Shown here piece by piece: positions 38,518-53,506 of a DNA stretch of 64,000 nucleotides (its first letter is position 1; every line of letters begins with the position of its first letter). This DNA is from Actinostola sp. cb2023 (lineage: Eukaryota > Cnidaria > Anthozoa > Actiniaria > Actinostolidae), in contig JAUJYZ010001362.1 of assembly GCA_033675265.1 (NCBI GenBank), forward strand, positions 124,001-188,000, in the 5' to 3' direction. The position numbers and the translations under genes are program-made. Under the pieces are notes generated by a model. It saw only the letters and a program-made list of their open reading frames with translations, was not told the DNA's origin and ran no database searches.

Positions 38518-39486
38518 TTGCGTTCTAAACGCTGTATTCTACAGCCAAGGAATTGAGTGTCCTCGGGATATAAATGTGTCGCGCCTTCGTCAACCACCGA
38601 TACTGCACTGAGGATTGAGGCTGGTTAATGTACTTCCTTTCGCTGGCCAACTCAATTAGATAATTGACAAGCCATTACGTTATGGCCTAATATGTTTCAC
38701 GTGTGCCACTTGAGAGGACAAAGCATCGGTCAGTATGAGTAAATAATATATTAACGTGATTGAACATGCCTCTTCAATAAAATTGGCTCGTTCCTGGAGG
38801 ACCTGGAGATGTGGAACCCTTGTCGCATGATTTCCAATGGGGATCCCCATTGGTATTTAGACCGAAGAAGACTTGTCACTAATAATGTGAGATAAAATTG
38901 TTTCCGGTAAATAAGAATGAGATTGTTTTTGTTTTCTCGCGGCTTGTTTTTAGGATTACCAATCGTTTAGGGCAACTGTTTAGTATGTTACATGAAACTA
39001 ATAGCTTTCCATACGCCGCCATCCAAGCAGCCAATTGAATGAGGCTTCTTCTCAGCGTGGGGCAGCAGTTGATTACATGAATAGGCAGAGTACATTTATA
39101 GACTCATTAACGCTAACACTTTACAACAGTATCTTACTTCCAAAACATTCCTAGGCCTCCACCAACCAACGAGGAATAGTTTTATTTTGCGCATATCGCA
39201 AAAGGTCTATATTTAACTGTTTATATCAAAAACAATTCAGTTTGTTGACCAACTTGAGTCTGCTTAATGGTTTCAATCAAGCTGTCATCGTTAGTCTAAT
39301 TGACTTACTAAAGCAATTCATCAACGCGTGTCGCTGTCACATCGATAGCCAAATGATAAACAGTAGCAACACAAACCCTCGTTTTGCGAACACGCTTGCT
39401 TGGGGCATTGTGCATGTCCGGCGTAATCACGAGGCGAGAGTTGCCAATGCATAAGGATTTTGCGTCGATTTGTCGTCAGTGTCTTA

Positions 39487-39718
39487 AGCCGCGGCTACAC
39501 GAGCGATTTTTGCTTGCACCGGCGACGCGATTTTTTAGGAAATCGAAAATTGCTAGTTCAATTCTGATTTTAATGAGTTATAAAAACCGGAAATCAGAAA
39601 TTGAAATGATAATTTTCGAATATCTGGCATCAACAAAAATAAAAAACGGTGATACGGCAGTTTTTCAAAACAATCGCGTCGCCTGTGCAAGCAAAAAATC
39701 GCTCGTGTAGCCGCGGCT
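39487..39718. mobile_element. PIF/Harbinger-like MITE with TTA target duplication, copy 3 (best preserved ends)
   Basis: TTA at 39484-39486 and 39719-39721. Ends AGCCGCGGCTACACGAGCGA and the exact complement. Lies between the two homeobox genes. Confidence 0.88.
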
Positions 39719-40707
39719 TTACCCACTTGTCGACTAACCTCTTGATGTATTATAATGAAAAGTAAACAAGCAATAACACTGTTTGTTATTGTTGTGATTG
39801 GTTAGGTATTTCTAAGACTGTCCCAGTCCCACCGCTGCCACCAATGTTCCAGGATTCCCAGAGTTCCATTTGAACTCAATTCTTCTTCAATTGAAAAGTA
39901 GAACGAATAATTATAGCATCTCGAGATATCCGCGCGTGAGCATCTATGATAGTCAATACTGTGGCCTCAATCTCTTCCTACTTTGGTCTCCATGCCGAGG
40001 TTTACTGTACCAACGAAAACGCTGTGTTTTCAGTGCGCGCGTTTGTCAACGAGACAGAGAAAGAATCCTGGACACCACAGGGTAATTACCTCTCTCTCTC
40101 CCCCTGAGAAACTGTTTGTTTGGTCTAGCTCTTCAAGAATTAAATGACAATATTCAATGTCCAGTTTCTGGTCTAGCGACCCACACAGTGAAAAGTCATA
40201 GTTTAAGGATACCAATAATAACCATTTACCGGTGAGTAGGCTATAGGACCAATGTGGTCTCCTGCCGATCATGAGGGCAGGCCACAGCGTGTCGGAAATG
40301 AGCGTTCGGCTTGAAGTCTAAGAGTCGGATGTGCATGTTTTATGCCAGGTCATGCAATCAATTTGGTGTGAAGGCAAAAGGACCGAAAAGCCGTCCTTGA
40401 CAAGTGCGCGTTTAGCGGTAGAGACTGTTAGCTGTGTGAGAGACGGAAGATGATATATCACAGCCTGTTCTGTGGTGACTGCATGTTAATCCGATATAAC
40501 TCGCAATAGACTTTGGAGAAGGAATGTTTCACATTTCACACTTTTTTAGGAATAACAGTCTTGGTTCAAAATATTTTCGTATCAATCTATTTATTTGTTC
40601 AAACTGACAAGGAAAAAACTGAAAGTTTAATATACTCAAGGGAATAGCTAGCTACACATGAAGTCTAGTGGTGAAAGACTCAAGCAAACGAGTGGCGTTA
40701 CGTACTG

Positions 40708-40915
40708 ACAAGCAACAGCAACAACAACAGCAACAACAACAACAACAGCAGCAGCAGCAGCAACAACAGCAACAACAACAGCAACATCAACAACAGCAGC
40801 ATCACCATCAACAACAATTAACAATGACAACAACAACAGCAGCATCAAGAACAGCAGCAACAACGACAGAATAGCAAGCAACATATGAACAACAATTCAA
40901 CAACAACAACAACAA
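40708..40915 (+). repeat. (CAA/CAG)n microsatellite
   Basis: Mixed CAA and CAG triplets. The glutamine ORF is judged an artefact because nothing coding adjoins it. Confidence 0.92.
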
Positions 40916-41216
40916 CTGAACAAAAACTGATTTTAATACTGGCTGAATAGTTTGTGGCTGAAAGATAGCAGAGCGAGAAGGCCGTGTGCGATGATAGACT
41001 GGCAGGAACTCTAAGCTAGACCTTGGGAGCTCTAGCAGTATAATAGTAAAAAGCAACGCTCCATTACCGGCCAAAACAAGCCATTTAACCTTTTATTTTA
41101 AGTTATTTTCTCACAGTTGAACTCAGTCAAAACTGGCGACCACCCTAAACTGATAGATAACTAGACGAGTACCTCAGATGAATCTCTGAACAACAATTCG
41201 ACAACAAATCAGTCAG

Positions 41217-41355
41217 TCGGCCAGTCGGTCAGTCGGTCAGTCGGTCAGTCGGTCAGTCGGTCAGTCGGTCAGTCGGTCAGTCGGTCAGTCGGTCAGTCGG
41301 TCAGTCGGTCAGTCGGTCAGTCGGTCAGTCGGTCAGTCGGTCAGTCGGTCAGTTA
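41217..41355 (+). repeat. (GGTCAGTC)n 8-bp tandem repeat, ~17 copies
   Basis: Perfect GGTCAGTC units, starting after GTCAGTCGGCCAGTC. Confidence 0.97.
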
Positions 41356-41873
41356 TTCAAGTCATTTTACGGCATAGCTAGCATAGAGAGAATCCTATAC
41401 CAACTGACATCGTGGAAGCTCGACTTATATATTGCAGTCTTCATCAGTTTTAAGGTCTAGGACACAGTTTTTACCTATCGACCAAGGCCGCCGGTAAGTA
41501 TTTTTTTTTCCTTTGTGTTATTTTTCGCCAACTGCCAGCCATGACTACTCAAAACTTCAACTGAAAACAAAAAAAAAAAACAAAAAAAGAAAAAAAGAAA
41601 ACAAATTTCTTCAAATTGTGTTATTGAAGGGCAGTCCGGTAAGTGGTCAGATATAGAAAATTCCGCCCGCTTCAACAACCAATCAGAGCGCGCGATGGAC
41701 CGGGGAACCGAAACCCGGGGATTTTCTATCAATTTATACACTTAGACATATAGGGGCGTCATTAAGGAACCGGAGAACCGAAGAATTAAGACCGGGAATT
41801 TTCCCCACTGCTACTTTTCAAAAAATTGTATTAAATCTTCCGGCTACTTCAAATTAACACCAGTGACACTGCT

Positions 41874-42381
41874 CAATAAGCCCTTTCACGGTTTTTCGCC
41901 GCCATTTTGAATTGGGGGAAAACTCGGCAAAATTAATATAAATGTGGATCACTTTGACTTACCGTAATTCCGCTCGATTTCGTTGGATTTTCAAAAACTT
42001 ACCATTTTAGGAAATATGTTTTCTTTGTTATTTATGACCTATAATATGATGGGTATTGGAACTGGCTACAAATCGAGAAAAAATATTTTTGTTTTCAAAA
42101 TAAAACGTTCGGCACGTGAATATGCAAATTAGCTCGACTTTTTAAGATACATTCGTGAAAAGAAGATTCACTCGAAAAAGGAAGTTAAAACATGTACATT
42201 GGTCTTATTATCAGTCCGACAACTGATATGCATACCTGCTGATTATCGAAGTTTAAATTTTGAAAATCCAACAAAATCGAGCGGAGTTACGGCAATTCAA
42301 AGTGATCCAGATTTCTATACTGAATTTTGCCAAGTTTGCCCCAATTCAAAATGGCGGCGAAAAACCGTGAAAGGCTTATTG
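41874..42381. mobile_element. 508-bp foldback MITE
   Basis: Ends CAATAAGCC and GGCTTATTG. Arms of about 130 bases include TTTCACGGTTTTTCGCCGCC and CGGAGTTACGGCAATTCAAA. The interior has no ORF of note. Confidence 0.85.
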
Positions 42382-43838
42382 AACTTCTACCTACACGAAG
42401 GAAGACTAATGTTTATCATAAATATTATAAACCAACATATTTGAGACTCAGCCTCTTCAACAGGAAGGTTTATTGGGACCGTGTGGAATTCCAGGGGGGT
42501 GGGGAAGAAGGGAGGGAGGGGAAGGGAGGGTGATGAACATGAAAAAGTAGTTCCTTGTATAGCTGCTGAATTAACCAAAAGTCATAGGTTAAGAAAATAT
42601 AATATAATGACAGAATGAATCGTTTTGAATGGGAAACTGGTAGAAACAACTTATCTTTAGTCAGCTTAGGCCTACCCTTATCATTCCTAAAATTGCTTAT
42701 AAATTAAAAGTTGTAATAACAATTTTGTTAATTTTCAGTAGTCAAGTTGCCTTAAATCGCCACATAATTTGCCTTTTATACAAAATAATGACTTTTATTT
42801 CCTTAAAGCTGCCTAAATTCAGAGTAAATTGCAATCAGAGTCGCCGCTTATAAAAGAGTAGGCCTTTTTGGCAGCAAAAATCGGCAAACTTTGTTCGCGG
42901 TTTTACGACAAAGAAAGAGAAATACTCGTAGACGACTCAGACCACCACAGTCAAGATCAAAACCAAAAAGGTGGTTTACGACTACGCGGCGGCAAGTCAT
43001 TTGTAGTAGAAATATCTGGAAACCACGGGGCATGCATGCAACAAGATGTGTGGTGTATTATCCTCGTGGGAGAGTAGCGGACGAGTTAGGTTCAAGTCAT
43101 AAGATAAATATCTAAATCAGTGACATAGTAAAGAGAAACAAATGAACTCTTCACGTCTCACGCGACACTTATGGTCGTATCGCGTCTGAAGTATCAGTAA
43201 TTTCGTTCTGATGTCAGTGCGTTAATTCGCCTGCGCTGCGAGAAACCACAACATTAATAGCGTGGTTGTTCCGTTTTGCTTGTATTCAGTTCAGAGAGAA
43301 AAGGGATGTACATTCCATTAGAATACTGGTCTTTAATCGAATGAATAGCAAGGTTCATCGTGGGTTGTTTCGATAGGAAGTCATTTGTCATACCAGTAAT
43401 CTTAGAGCGGGTGTAGTAACAAAGAAAATAGTTTGTATAACCGGCATATATAGAGGGAAAGATGAAGATTACTGCATTACGATTACCCTGCTAAAGACAA
43501 GAACTAGGGTAACTAATTGTCGATGTCAAAGGCTGAACAAAAAGATAATAAAAAGATTTGTGAAAACTGAATACGGTATGTTCAACATTACTACAAGGGT
43601 TCACAAACTGACCAATAGTATAGTAATAGACCTTCAGTTAATCTTAAAACATCAGGAAATACACTGTCATTGCAAAGTCAGTCCTTTTTTTTACTGTGTA
43701 CAAGCATTTGAGTCTATTTACAGAATAACTAAATTGATATCTAATCGAGTATTTACAGTTAGTAAAAACAATAATTTAATTATCATGCAATACACACCGC
43801 TCACAAAGTGGATGCTGCATGGCCCGCGTATGTCCTTG

Positions 43839-44632
<794 letters not shown>

Positions 44633-45941
44633 TCTTGTGGAATTGGACAAGAGTCTGCAACAACGACGGCTGGGTTGTTGAGTTTATTCAGTGAAATGTG
44701 GTCTAAATATGCCCCAACATACCATCCAGATTAGCCCATTTGACATCCAATTAGAGAGGGCCTAATATGCCTCATATGGCCACTTGAGAGAACAAAGCCA
44801 TAGTAAATATTTGTAAGTAATACATTAATGGGAATGTAATCTGTCCCTAATTGGATCACTGCACTGTTCCTCTGTGTCCTAGCAGTATATCTAAGGATAC
44901 CAACTCGGATAGAACGGTTTAGAGGCTTATAAATGGCTATAGGTCTATGGGATCAAAACACGAACATCCTGTATTGAACAACTCAGGAAAACCTACCCTT
45001 ACACACATGTATCTATAAATAACCATGACAATAGATCCCTTACTAGTTAACTAACCCATATATATCTACATAGTATTGTCCTCAAGCACCAACGCGACCT
45101 CTGAATTGAAAAACATTGAGTTTAAAGACGATATGTGATACCAGGCCTAATAGGCCGCGTTGTTTGTGTCAACGCTTCGGGGGTCTCCTCAAGCCTGTCG
45201 CAGCACGAATTTAACTTGCCAATAAATGGCTACACGTTCTAGCCTTCTCAGACTATCCGTGACGCAAGTCTCGAGATATCTACTCAACGGCTTTGATTTC
45301 TATCTGCAAATACGCATCGCGTAAGACAAGTGGTTCGTAGTAATAGCATTGACTTAATCACTCTTTGCTGGATTAGAGGAAGTGACATTATGGAAAGTAT
45401 TTGTTTACTTTGTGATTAATTGCCAGTGTTGCTGGTTAGTGTACTTGAACAGCTTGTCATTATATTGCAAACCCGTAACAATCGAAGTGCGAAAACGTTG
45501 GTGATCATCTATAAATGTGAAGAGGGAAACAGCGGCGTGCAAGTTTGCATTAGTTCACAAAGGCGTGCAAGTGTCCACGGCCCATATTCCTTGCGATTAA
45601 AGGGTAGCCTGCTTTGCAGACATTTTAAAGCGAACCAACTAAAACGTCTGCAAAGGAGGCCGCAACTAAGGAACATAGTAGACTACAATTTTCTGTAATG
45701 GCATAAACGAAAGCATCAAAAGGAACTACACAGATTTCATATTTTAGTGATGGCCTACTAATTCTGCTAATTAGGTTGCAAGAGCTTTGCTTAACCCTCA
45801 AGGTTGTCCTCTTGCATCCTCGTTTATATAGCGTGTAAATAATTATTTTCATGAATCTGTGGAAATGAACCTTTGAACCTTTTACTACTAGTTCACAAGA
45901 TCTCCCACGATAGCTGCATATCAAACCCCCATGCATCACTG

Positions 45942-46388
45942 ATCGACGCAACTAGTGAGCAAGGATGTGCGCCCCGATGTGCGTCTCGGGTGTGCGTCGA
46001 CTTGTCTTGCAAAAGTCCCTACACTCGTTTTCATTCGCGATTCATTTAGCATATACATCATCTGATATTAAAAAGAGCGGCGCGGCATTTGGTGGTTGTA
46101 TATTTTGCGGCCACCAAGCTGTGTACACGACTATATAGTTACTATATTCAGTGACCGCACGGGAAGGACTTTATCGACGCAACTAGTGAGCAAGGGTGCG
46201 CGTCACGGGTGTGCGTCGACTTGTCTTGCGAAAGTCCCTACACTCGTTTTCGTTCGCGATTCATTTAGCATATACAGCATAAAAGCTAGAGCGGCTCTGT
46301 GTTTCGTGGTTTGTATATTTTGCGGCCACCAAGCTGTGTACACGACTATATAGTTACTATATTCAGTGACCGCACGGGAAGGACTTTC
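45942..46388 (+). repeat. ~231-bp tandem duplication, 2 copies
   Basis: ATCGACGCAACTAGTGAGCA at 45942 and 46173. The copies share TTTTGCGGCCACCAAGCTGT and end GACCGCACGGGAAGGACTTT. Confidence 0.93.
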
Positions 46389-46812
46389 AAGTATCGGATT
46401 GCAACCACGGCACCTTTTGCCGCGAAAACGCAGTGCCATCTTGGTGTTTATCGGATCCTGTATTCATTTTCAAAAGGAATAAGATATCACTGTACACACC
46501 AGGAATCGTGTGCACACATGTGCGCCGTCGCTTAAACCGAACTATTAATCCAATTCAGTCGATAATGAATGTCTCGATATCGAACAGGAGGTCATAAGCG
46601 AGCTAAACACCCTCATGCCGCTGTGTAGGCACCGAAATCCGGCCGCTAATCGCTTGCTTGTACCCTGAGAGGATTCACAATAAACACTTATTCTGGATTT
46701 ACAATTGCGCTATTCATTCCCTTGATAGCTGGAGGAAGTTGTATGCGGGATTTTTTATTTATTAGTCACAAGCTAGTTTAGAGTATTCTAGAACTGTAGA
46801 ATAACAAAGTAC

Positions 46813-46886
46813 CGAAAATTGTACAGTTCGTTTTCTTGTACAAAATCTTATGATTTTGTACAAGAAAACGAACTGTACAATTTTCG
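46813..46886. repeat. Perfect 35-bp inverted repeat with 4-base loop
   Basis: Arm 46813-46847 starts CGAAAATTGTACAGTTCG. Arm 46852-46886 is its exact complement. The loop is TTAT. Confidence 0.97.
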
Positions 46887-47419
46887 CCTCTCTGGCGAAA
46901 GTGATTTTACAAAATGAGGCACAGAATCTCAGTGAATTTATGTTGAATTCACAAAATAATACCATGTTTTTCAACTGGCATGTCAGCGGGTCCTACAGCT
47001 TGCGTTGTAAGTCGTGCAGGTTATATTGAACCCAGTAAACAGTAAGGTTTCAGAGACAATTGTACCATGATATTTCGTGAACGTTTTTCAATATTTGCAG
47101 AGTTTGATTTCTCTACGGGCCGTGGAAAGGACATCCATGCGAGCGCGCTTCTCACGGCTCTTACAGTTGCTTCTTGATGCTTTCTCTAATGAAATCAAGT
47201 AGTACGATTGCGAGATTTTACACGATATTTAACAGGTATTAATATACGTGTATCTTCTTTTCTCACGGTTCTTAGAACAGCTCATTCAATCAGTAGGTCT
47301 TCTAGTTAGTTTTGAGTATACACAGCTGTCGAATCAGCAGCCTAGCAGTTGCGCAACCACCAATTGTCAGTGTATGCGATATGTTTCTATTTACTGTTCT
47401 TCGTGTTCAAGTGCTGCTC

Positions 47420-47700
<281 letters not shown>

Positions 47701-50700
47701 TTCATCCAATCCTTCGTTCTTGTTCTTTCTTTCTTTCATATGTTTCTTTCTTTCTTCCCTCCAATTCCTCTTCTTTCTTTCGTTCTTCCTTCCTTTCTTT
47801 CTTTCTTTCTCAGCGTTCTTTCTTTCCCGTTTTACACAGTTCTTCTCTCTTTAAATTGATGATTGTTTGTTGCTTCTCTCAACCCAAGTTCAATCCAGTT
47901 TTCTAGCTTACGTAACACACTCAGTTCTTTTTGCTTTTCTTTCTTTCATTTTCATCCCGTTTCTAGCTAGACAGACTACCTTTCGTGAATGCACACCAAA
48001 CCGCAGCCATTCATTACCGTAACACAGAAGTTCCGTCTATAAATGGGTGTATATCACATCACTAATCGGTCATTATCTTCTGTATACTGTAAACTGTGAA
48101 TGTTTTAACTCAATATGACCTTAACAGGAAATCGCATTTACCGATTCTCTAATCGAAACATGTGTACCGAGCGTTGCGCCCCCAAGATAGACGGCCGCGA
48201 TGCGTGGGATTGGAACGAGACAGCTATGACGTAGTCAATGTGGAATTTTACTTCCTTTTAGCAGTTTTAAAAGTAAACTGAGTATGAAGGGACGCTGGTA
48301 CCTCTAGAATTGTATGCGTAATACAACCACAGCCGTGTTGATCATAGCCGTAGCAATTACACTCAAAAACAAATAAACAATTGTACAACAAGATACAGTG
48401 TGACCTCGTTAAGATTACTTAATCTATTCTCGGGGCTCAAGCTTTGTGGTGATGGTTATATCATCAAGTCGGCCATTCCTGACAAGAGATTGGATACTTT
48501 GAACCTTTTTCATCATGCAACGGAATGTGGAATGAAAGAGTTGAATGTCGCGCGGATCCCTTGGAGCGATGGGGTGAGCGCGTTTTCTTTCAACGCTCTT
48601 TTACTCATCTAATAGTTTGGGCTCGGCAGTAAATAGCTATGTGACACCTCTACATAGTACTGTATATCACCCTACTTGTGTTATTCAACGGCTGTATATT
48701 CTGTGGTTTATTTTGTGCGGTTTTCATGGCTGCAGCCGAAAGCCTCAGTCTCGGTGATGAGTTGCACGCAACATTTTGCAGCACATTGTTTCAACCATTG
48801 GTAGATCACCGACATCTTATCGAGAGTGTACTACCTTATGTTCCCGTGGGGGAGGAGGGTACTCCCTAGTGGGATGGGTATTAATGTGCCTTCCAGCACC
48901 GAAATAGGGTTACAAATTCAGTAATTTACACTGGAAAGTGTTAAATTAGTAATACGTGTTTATGGAAAACCGACTTTTTGCACCCCGAAACAGGGTCAGT
49001 TCTTAGAAGTCCGGGCGGCGCCACCCTGTAAATTATGGTGAGGGCTCCCTGCCGATTGATCTTACAGCGAAACGATAAACCGATTCATTTACCGGCATCA
49101 GTATATCAGCGTAAACCATTTTGTGCAAAACTGATGTTCTACACATGGTATATTCTACATCTATATATTGTATATATAGAATATACATTGTATAGCCCCG
49201 ATGGGGACTGTTTAATAAAAATTTACTATGAGAATGGCGGCAACAAAAAGTGGAAACTGGGGTGTTTCTTGGTGTTGCAGTCTGCATTGTATTCTTGGTT
49301 AGGTCTCTTTGTATGCAGGGTATTGTTTTGGTTCAAGTTCATTCTTCTCGTTCTTTGTGTTCATTGTCTAACGTCATCTGGTGTTCTGCAACACCAAGAA
49401 ACCTCCGGAAACTGAGACAGAACCGTCACAAAGCAAACGAACCGACGTCTTGCCGAGTCACGATCGACAAAACAACCGACTTTTCATCGATTTGATTTTA
49501 GAGATCCCATAAGTCGAACTGTTGGGGTTGATCCCTGGTCGATGCATCTGTTATGAAAAATACAACGCTAACAAACACGCTGTATAAAGTCAGTCGTTTG
49601 TCTTTCAAACAACAAACGCACTACATCGCCCCTCGGGTGATCGATGTGATCCCTGCAGAGAACACTGACTCAATGATTTCCGTATGTCTCCAGAATCGTT
49701 ATTACAGGCCTTAGATTGTCAAAGCGACCCGTCACGGAATCTATAATGATACGCTTGCATCAACTAAATTTCGTTGGTTTTTGGACTTTCAATAAGCTGA
49801 TAAACGGTAAACATTAATTACATTAGGCAATAAAAAGACTCTTGAATTTGTTTGGTTTTGATCTTAGCGATAGTAAATCTGATTGTCTTAGCATTAGCAC
49901 TGGATGACAGATGAGTCACTTAATGAGGTGGAGGCAATGGTGGACCACAGTTACGACCAGCCATTAACCTTGAAAGGCTTTCGTGTCAAGGTGTGTCAGT
50001 TAGGGTATAAACAACAGCTTCTTATACTAACGTTGTACTGCGGCTACAGCTACTGTTCCTGAGAGAAAGGGTTACTTGACTGTTATTTGTGGTAGGTTAT
50101 AAAAGCAATGTATTGGTCAGTTGAGGACCTTTGCGAATGCCCACTTGCAGGAGGTCCGACTGTCACTGGAAAAAGCGCACTCTTACTTCAAACCAAATTC
50201 ATTGAAAGATCTTTGGAAATATCCAAAAACTTGATTTTAAATTTGCAAGGTTAATTTGAAGAGCGCACGCGCGTTGAATTCACAATGAATTTGCAAGGGT
50301 TGGAGATCGTGCGTTTTTTTTCAGTGACAGTACTAGATAAGTCGGACCTCCTTCCTTCTTCAAATTGTTTTTCTTCATTTCTACATCTATCTCCATTGAT
50401 TCAAACATGGTAGTTAACAACAACAACAACAACAAACATTTACGTCCAGTTTTCTGGGGCGTCTAGTGAATCCGTAGTTCAGTTTATTTCAGCTTAAATT
50501 TTCATTTTAGTTCATCGGCGCTTCAGTTTCTGAAAATGCGACACGCATCTAAGAGCAGCATGTATGCGCACACAACCACAAGGCGTCAATAGACTACTTC
50601 CCTGCAGTACCGATACTTCCTATTCTAATACTGCTGATATAACTGCTACGGCTATTACTGTTGCTATTATTTGGAGCCGCAAACCGGGTACAGCTTGACC

Positions 50701-51639
50701 ATCTGTCTGCGCAACCATTCATTATGATCAGTTGTTTTGGTTTGTTTCTGATCGAGTATTCGATTTCAACCACATTTATTTTATTATCTTTAGAACAAAT
50801 GATCGCGGAAGGACGTCTTATCAACGCTAAATCGAGCGCCGTTCAACGTGAATGATTAGTAGTTCAGTATTCAGTACATACTACAGGGTGGGGCAAGGCT
50901 GGGACCTCTAGAATCACAAAATATAAATAGATCTATAAAAGCTTTAAGTCCTACTAACAGTTTTTCCGTGTAAAAGGGACGTCGGAAATCGATTCAAGAA
51001 GACAAAGCACAAGTGATTTTGACAAGTTATTGTTTTTTGCAAAGTACCATGGGAGAAGACGTACGCACGGAACATATTTATAGGAACACGCAAGACTGAC
51101 GCGCGATAATAAACAATGTCACAAGCAGACGCCGTTCAGAAAAACAATCATCATAAACCATCATCATATCCGACGCAATTGCACAAGCTGGAGCCGAGAT
51201 GTATCACAGCTAGCGGTTCTCACCAAACTTTGTAAAGTTAAGTTCCTTGCGCGTATTCTCCGTCCGACCTCGATCTAGAGACTCGTTGTACATTCTTAGC
51301 TACTGTAGTAGTGCCCGGTACGGAATCTCAGCATAAATGTTTCCGAGTAACTGGATTAGAATGACGTCTCTCGCAATTACGGATTGAATCGCCACACGGC
51401 CAAAAACAAATTTGCATGAAGTTTCATATACAGAGAACGCGGTAAAACACAATGCGCAACACTCACCCCTGTAACTGAAGTTGATCATGTAGATCGTACG
51501 TCAAAGCCGCACTTTCCACTTTTGAATCAAATCGTTCAATGTTTGGTCGAACCATTTAACCTCGCCCTTATGTTGACAAATAACCCTTTTTTCTCTAGCC
51601 CACCCCGGATACATATACGCCTATATATGTCAATAAACC

Positions 51640-52285
51640 AATACTAGTATTGGGAGCAATTCTAGAATACCCCGCCACTATATCAAGCTCTTGTAGCGGC
51701 ACTCTTTGAGAACGACGCAGATATATTCTATTGTTATGTATATATATGCAGGGTATTCGGTAGTTGTACCCATGTATGGAGTACAGAATCCCCGGCCCTT
51801 CCACTCAGTATATACAATAGATTCTATTGTTATGTATACATATATGCAGGGTATTCTGTCAGTTGTACCCATGTATGGAGTACAGAATACCCCGCCACTA
51901 TATCAAGCTCTTGTAGCGGCACTCTTTGAGAACGACGAATAATACAATAAATTCTATTGTTAGTATATATACAGGGTATTCTGTAGTTGTACCCATAATA
52001 CAGAATACCCCGCCACTATATCAAGCTCTTGTAGCGGCACTCTTTGAGAACGACGAATAATACAATAAATTCTATTGTTATGTATATATATGCAGGGTAT
52101 TCTGTAGTTGTACCCATGTATGGAGTACAGAATACCCCGCCACTATATCAAGCTCTCGTAGCGGCACTCTTTGAGAACGACGAATAATACAATAGATTCT
52201 ATTGTTATGTATATATATGCAGGGTATTCTGTAGTTGTACCCATGTATGGAGTACAGAATCCCCGGTCCTTCCAAGTGGCGGGTA
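51640..52285 (+). repeat. ~120-bp tandem repeat array
   Basis: AGCTCTTGTAGCGGCACTCT recurs at 51686, 51905 and 52023, and with one change at 52150. Units contain GTATATATATGCAGGGTATT and TTGTACCCATGTATGGAGTA. Confidence 0.92.
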
Positions 52286-53506
52286 CGTATCCTGCAATTT
52301 AGCAAAAACGTCTTGGCATTACATGATCTAAAGGGTAATCCTGGTTCACCAACTTATTTCAGGCCTTTTCAAGTGCGCGCTGCTACGGATAAGAGTACTG
52401 AGTACCACAGGGAGTATGCAAGCTCATCAAACGACGGCCACGCCCTTGCGCGCCTATACGGCATATATTTCTTGTTCTTTTAACAACCTCAAACGAAGTA
52501 CTTGGGCTGCCTGTGCGTTCACCCGACCAACAATGTAGGTACGGCAAACAACAATTTTAAAGTTTCTATAACATTTCACACAAAGGTACCATAGACTTTA
52601 ATCGAAGCACTCAATGTGGCTAAAGCTTATTAGACTGTCCGGGAGAGCTCTGACTACTGTTGAAGGACAAGCCAATGTGATTGCTTTCATGAGAGTTTGT
52701 ACAAAGTAAAGGTTAAGTGTTTTGTTTGTGGTGACTGATTTAGTTAAAATGGTTTGAAATATAAATGGTGCCTTGGAATAACTATTCTATTTTTAAGAAT
52801 ATACTCTGCCGTTGTCCAGCTCCTGTAATCATTGTGTGAGTGCAGAGTTTTGTATAAAGAATGTTTGATGTTTCAACGAAGATCTCCAGTCACACTGCAA
52901 CCAGTGTGTTCGATATTAAATAGCACTAAATAGTCTCAACAGCTGGGCGAAGCAATACGACGAGTCAATCTAAGAACGGATGATATTTACAATATGGGAC
53001 CTCCCTCTCTGTAGTAGTCGAGTTCAATGATTATATTTACGTGTCACAGACTGATACATAATGCTTCTACAAGTCATCTAACTAACCTGCGTGCAGACGT
53101 CCTCTCTCCAAGAGCAGAGCGGCTGTACACAGGCTACCACTAACCGGTGCAATAAACCCACTAACGCACTCTCTCTCCCACCACGACTACAAATTACTCC
53201 CATTGAATCTATCTACTATATATTACTCCAGAGGACACGATCACTGGGCAGCAAAAGCGGCCCCTCCTATGCTTCATGAACACCATAAAGCGGCTCAGGC
53301 ATAAATATGTTTGACTATTTTTGACCTCCCGTAAGACGACACATTCCATAAACGGGCAACATAAGTAAGTAACGTAGCTATGCCAGATATACTTGGTTAT
53401 TTTTGAACCTCGCTCAAATGGACACCTCCCATAAGGCCCAGGCGCAACTATAGATGTTGTAACACCTCCCGTTAGTCGTGCTGAACGATATAAATGTTAC
53501 ATCTCA

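Larger units (their letters stand above)
38518..43838. other. Intergenic region between homeobox genes
   Basis: Contains the TTA MITE (39487), a CAA/CAG microsatellite (40708-40915), an 8-bp tandem repeat (41217-41355) and a 508-bp foldback (41874-42381). The rest has no recognised exon. Cis-regulatory DNA of the homeobox genes is likely here but cannot be pointed to from sequence. Confidence 0.6.

Noticed and set aside
40668..40874. Poly-glutamine ORF
   Set aside because: CAA/CAG repeat with no adjoining coding exon or splice context.
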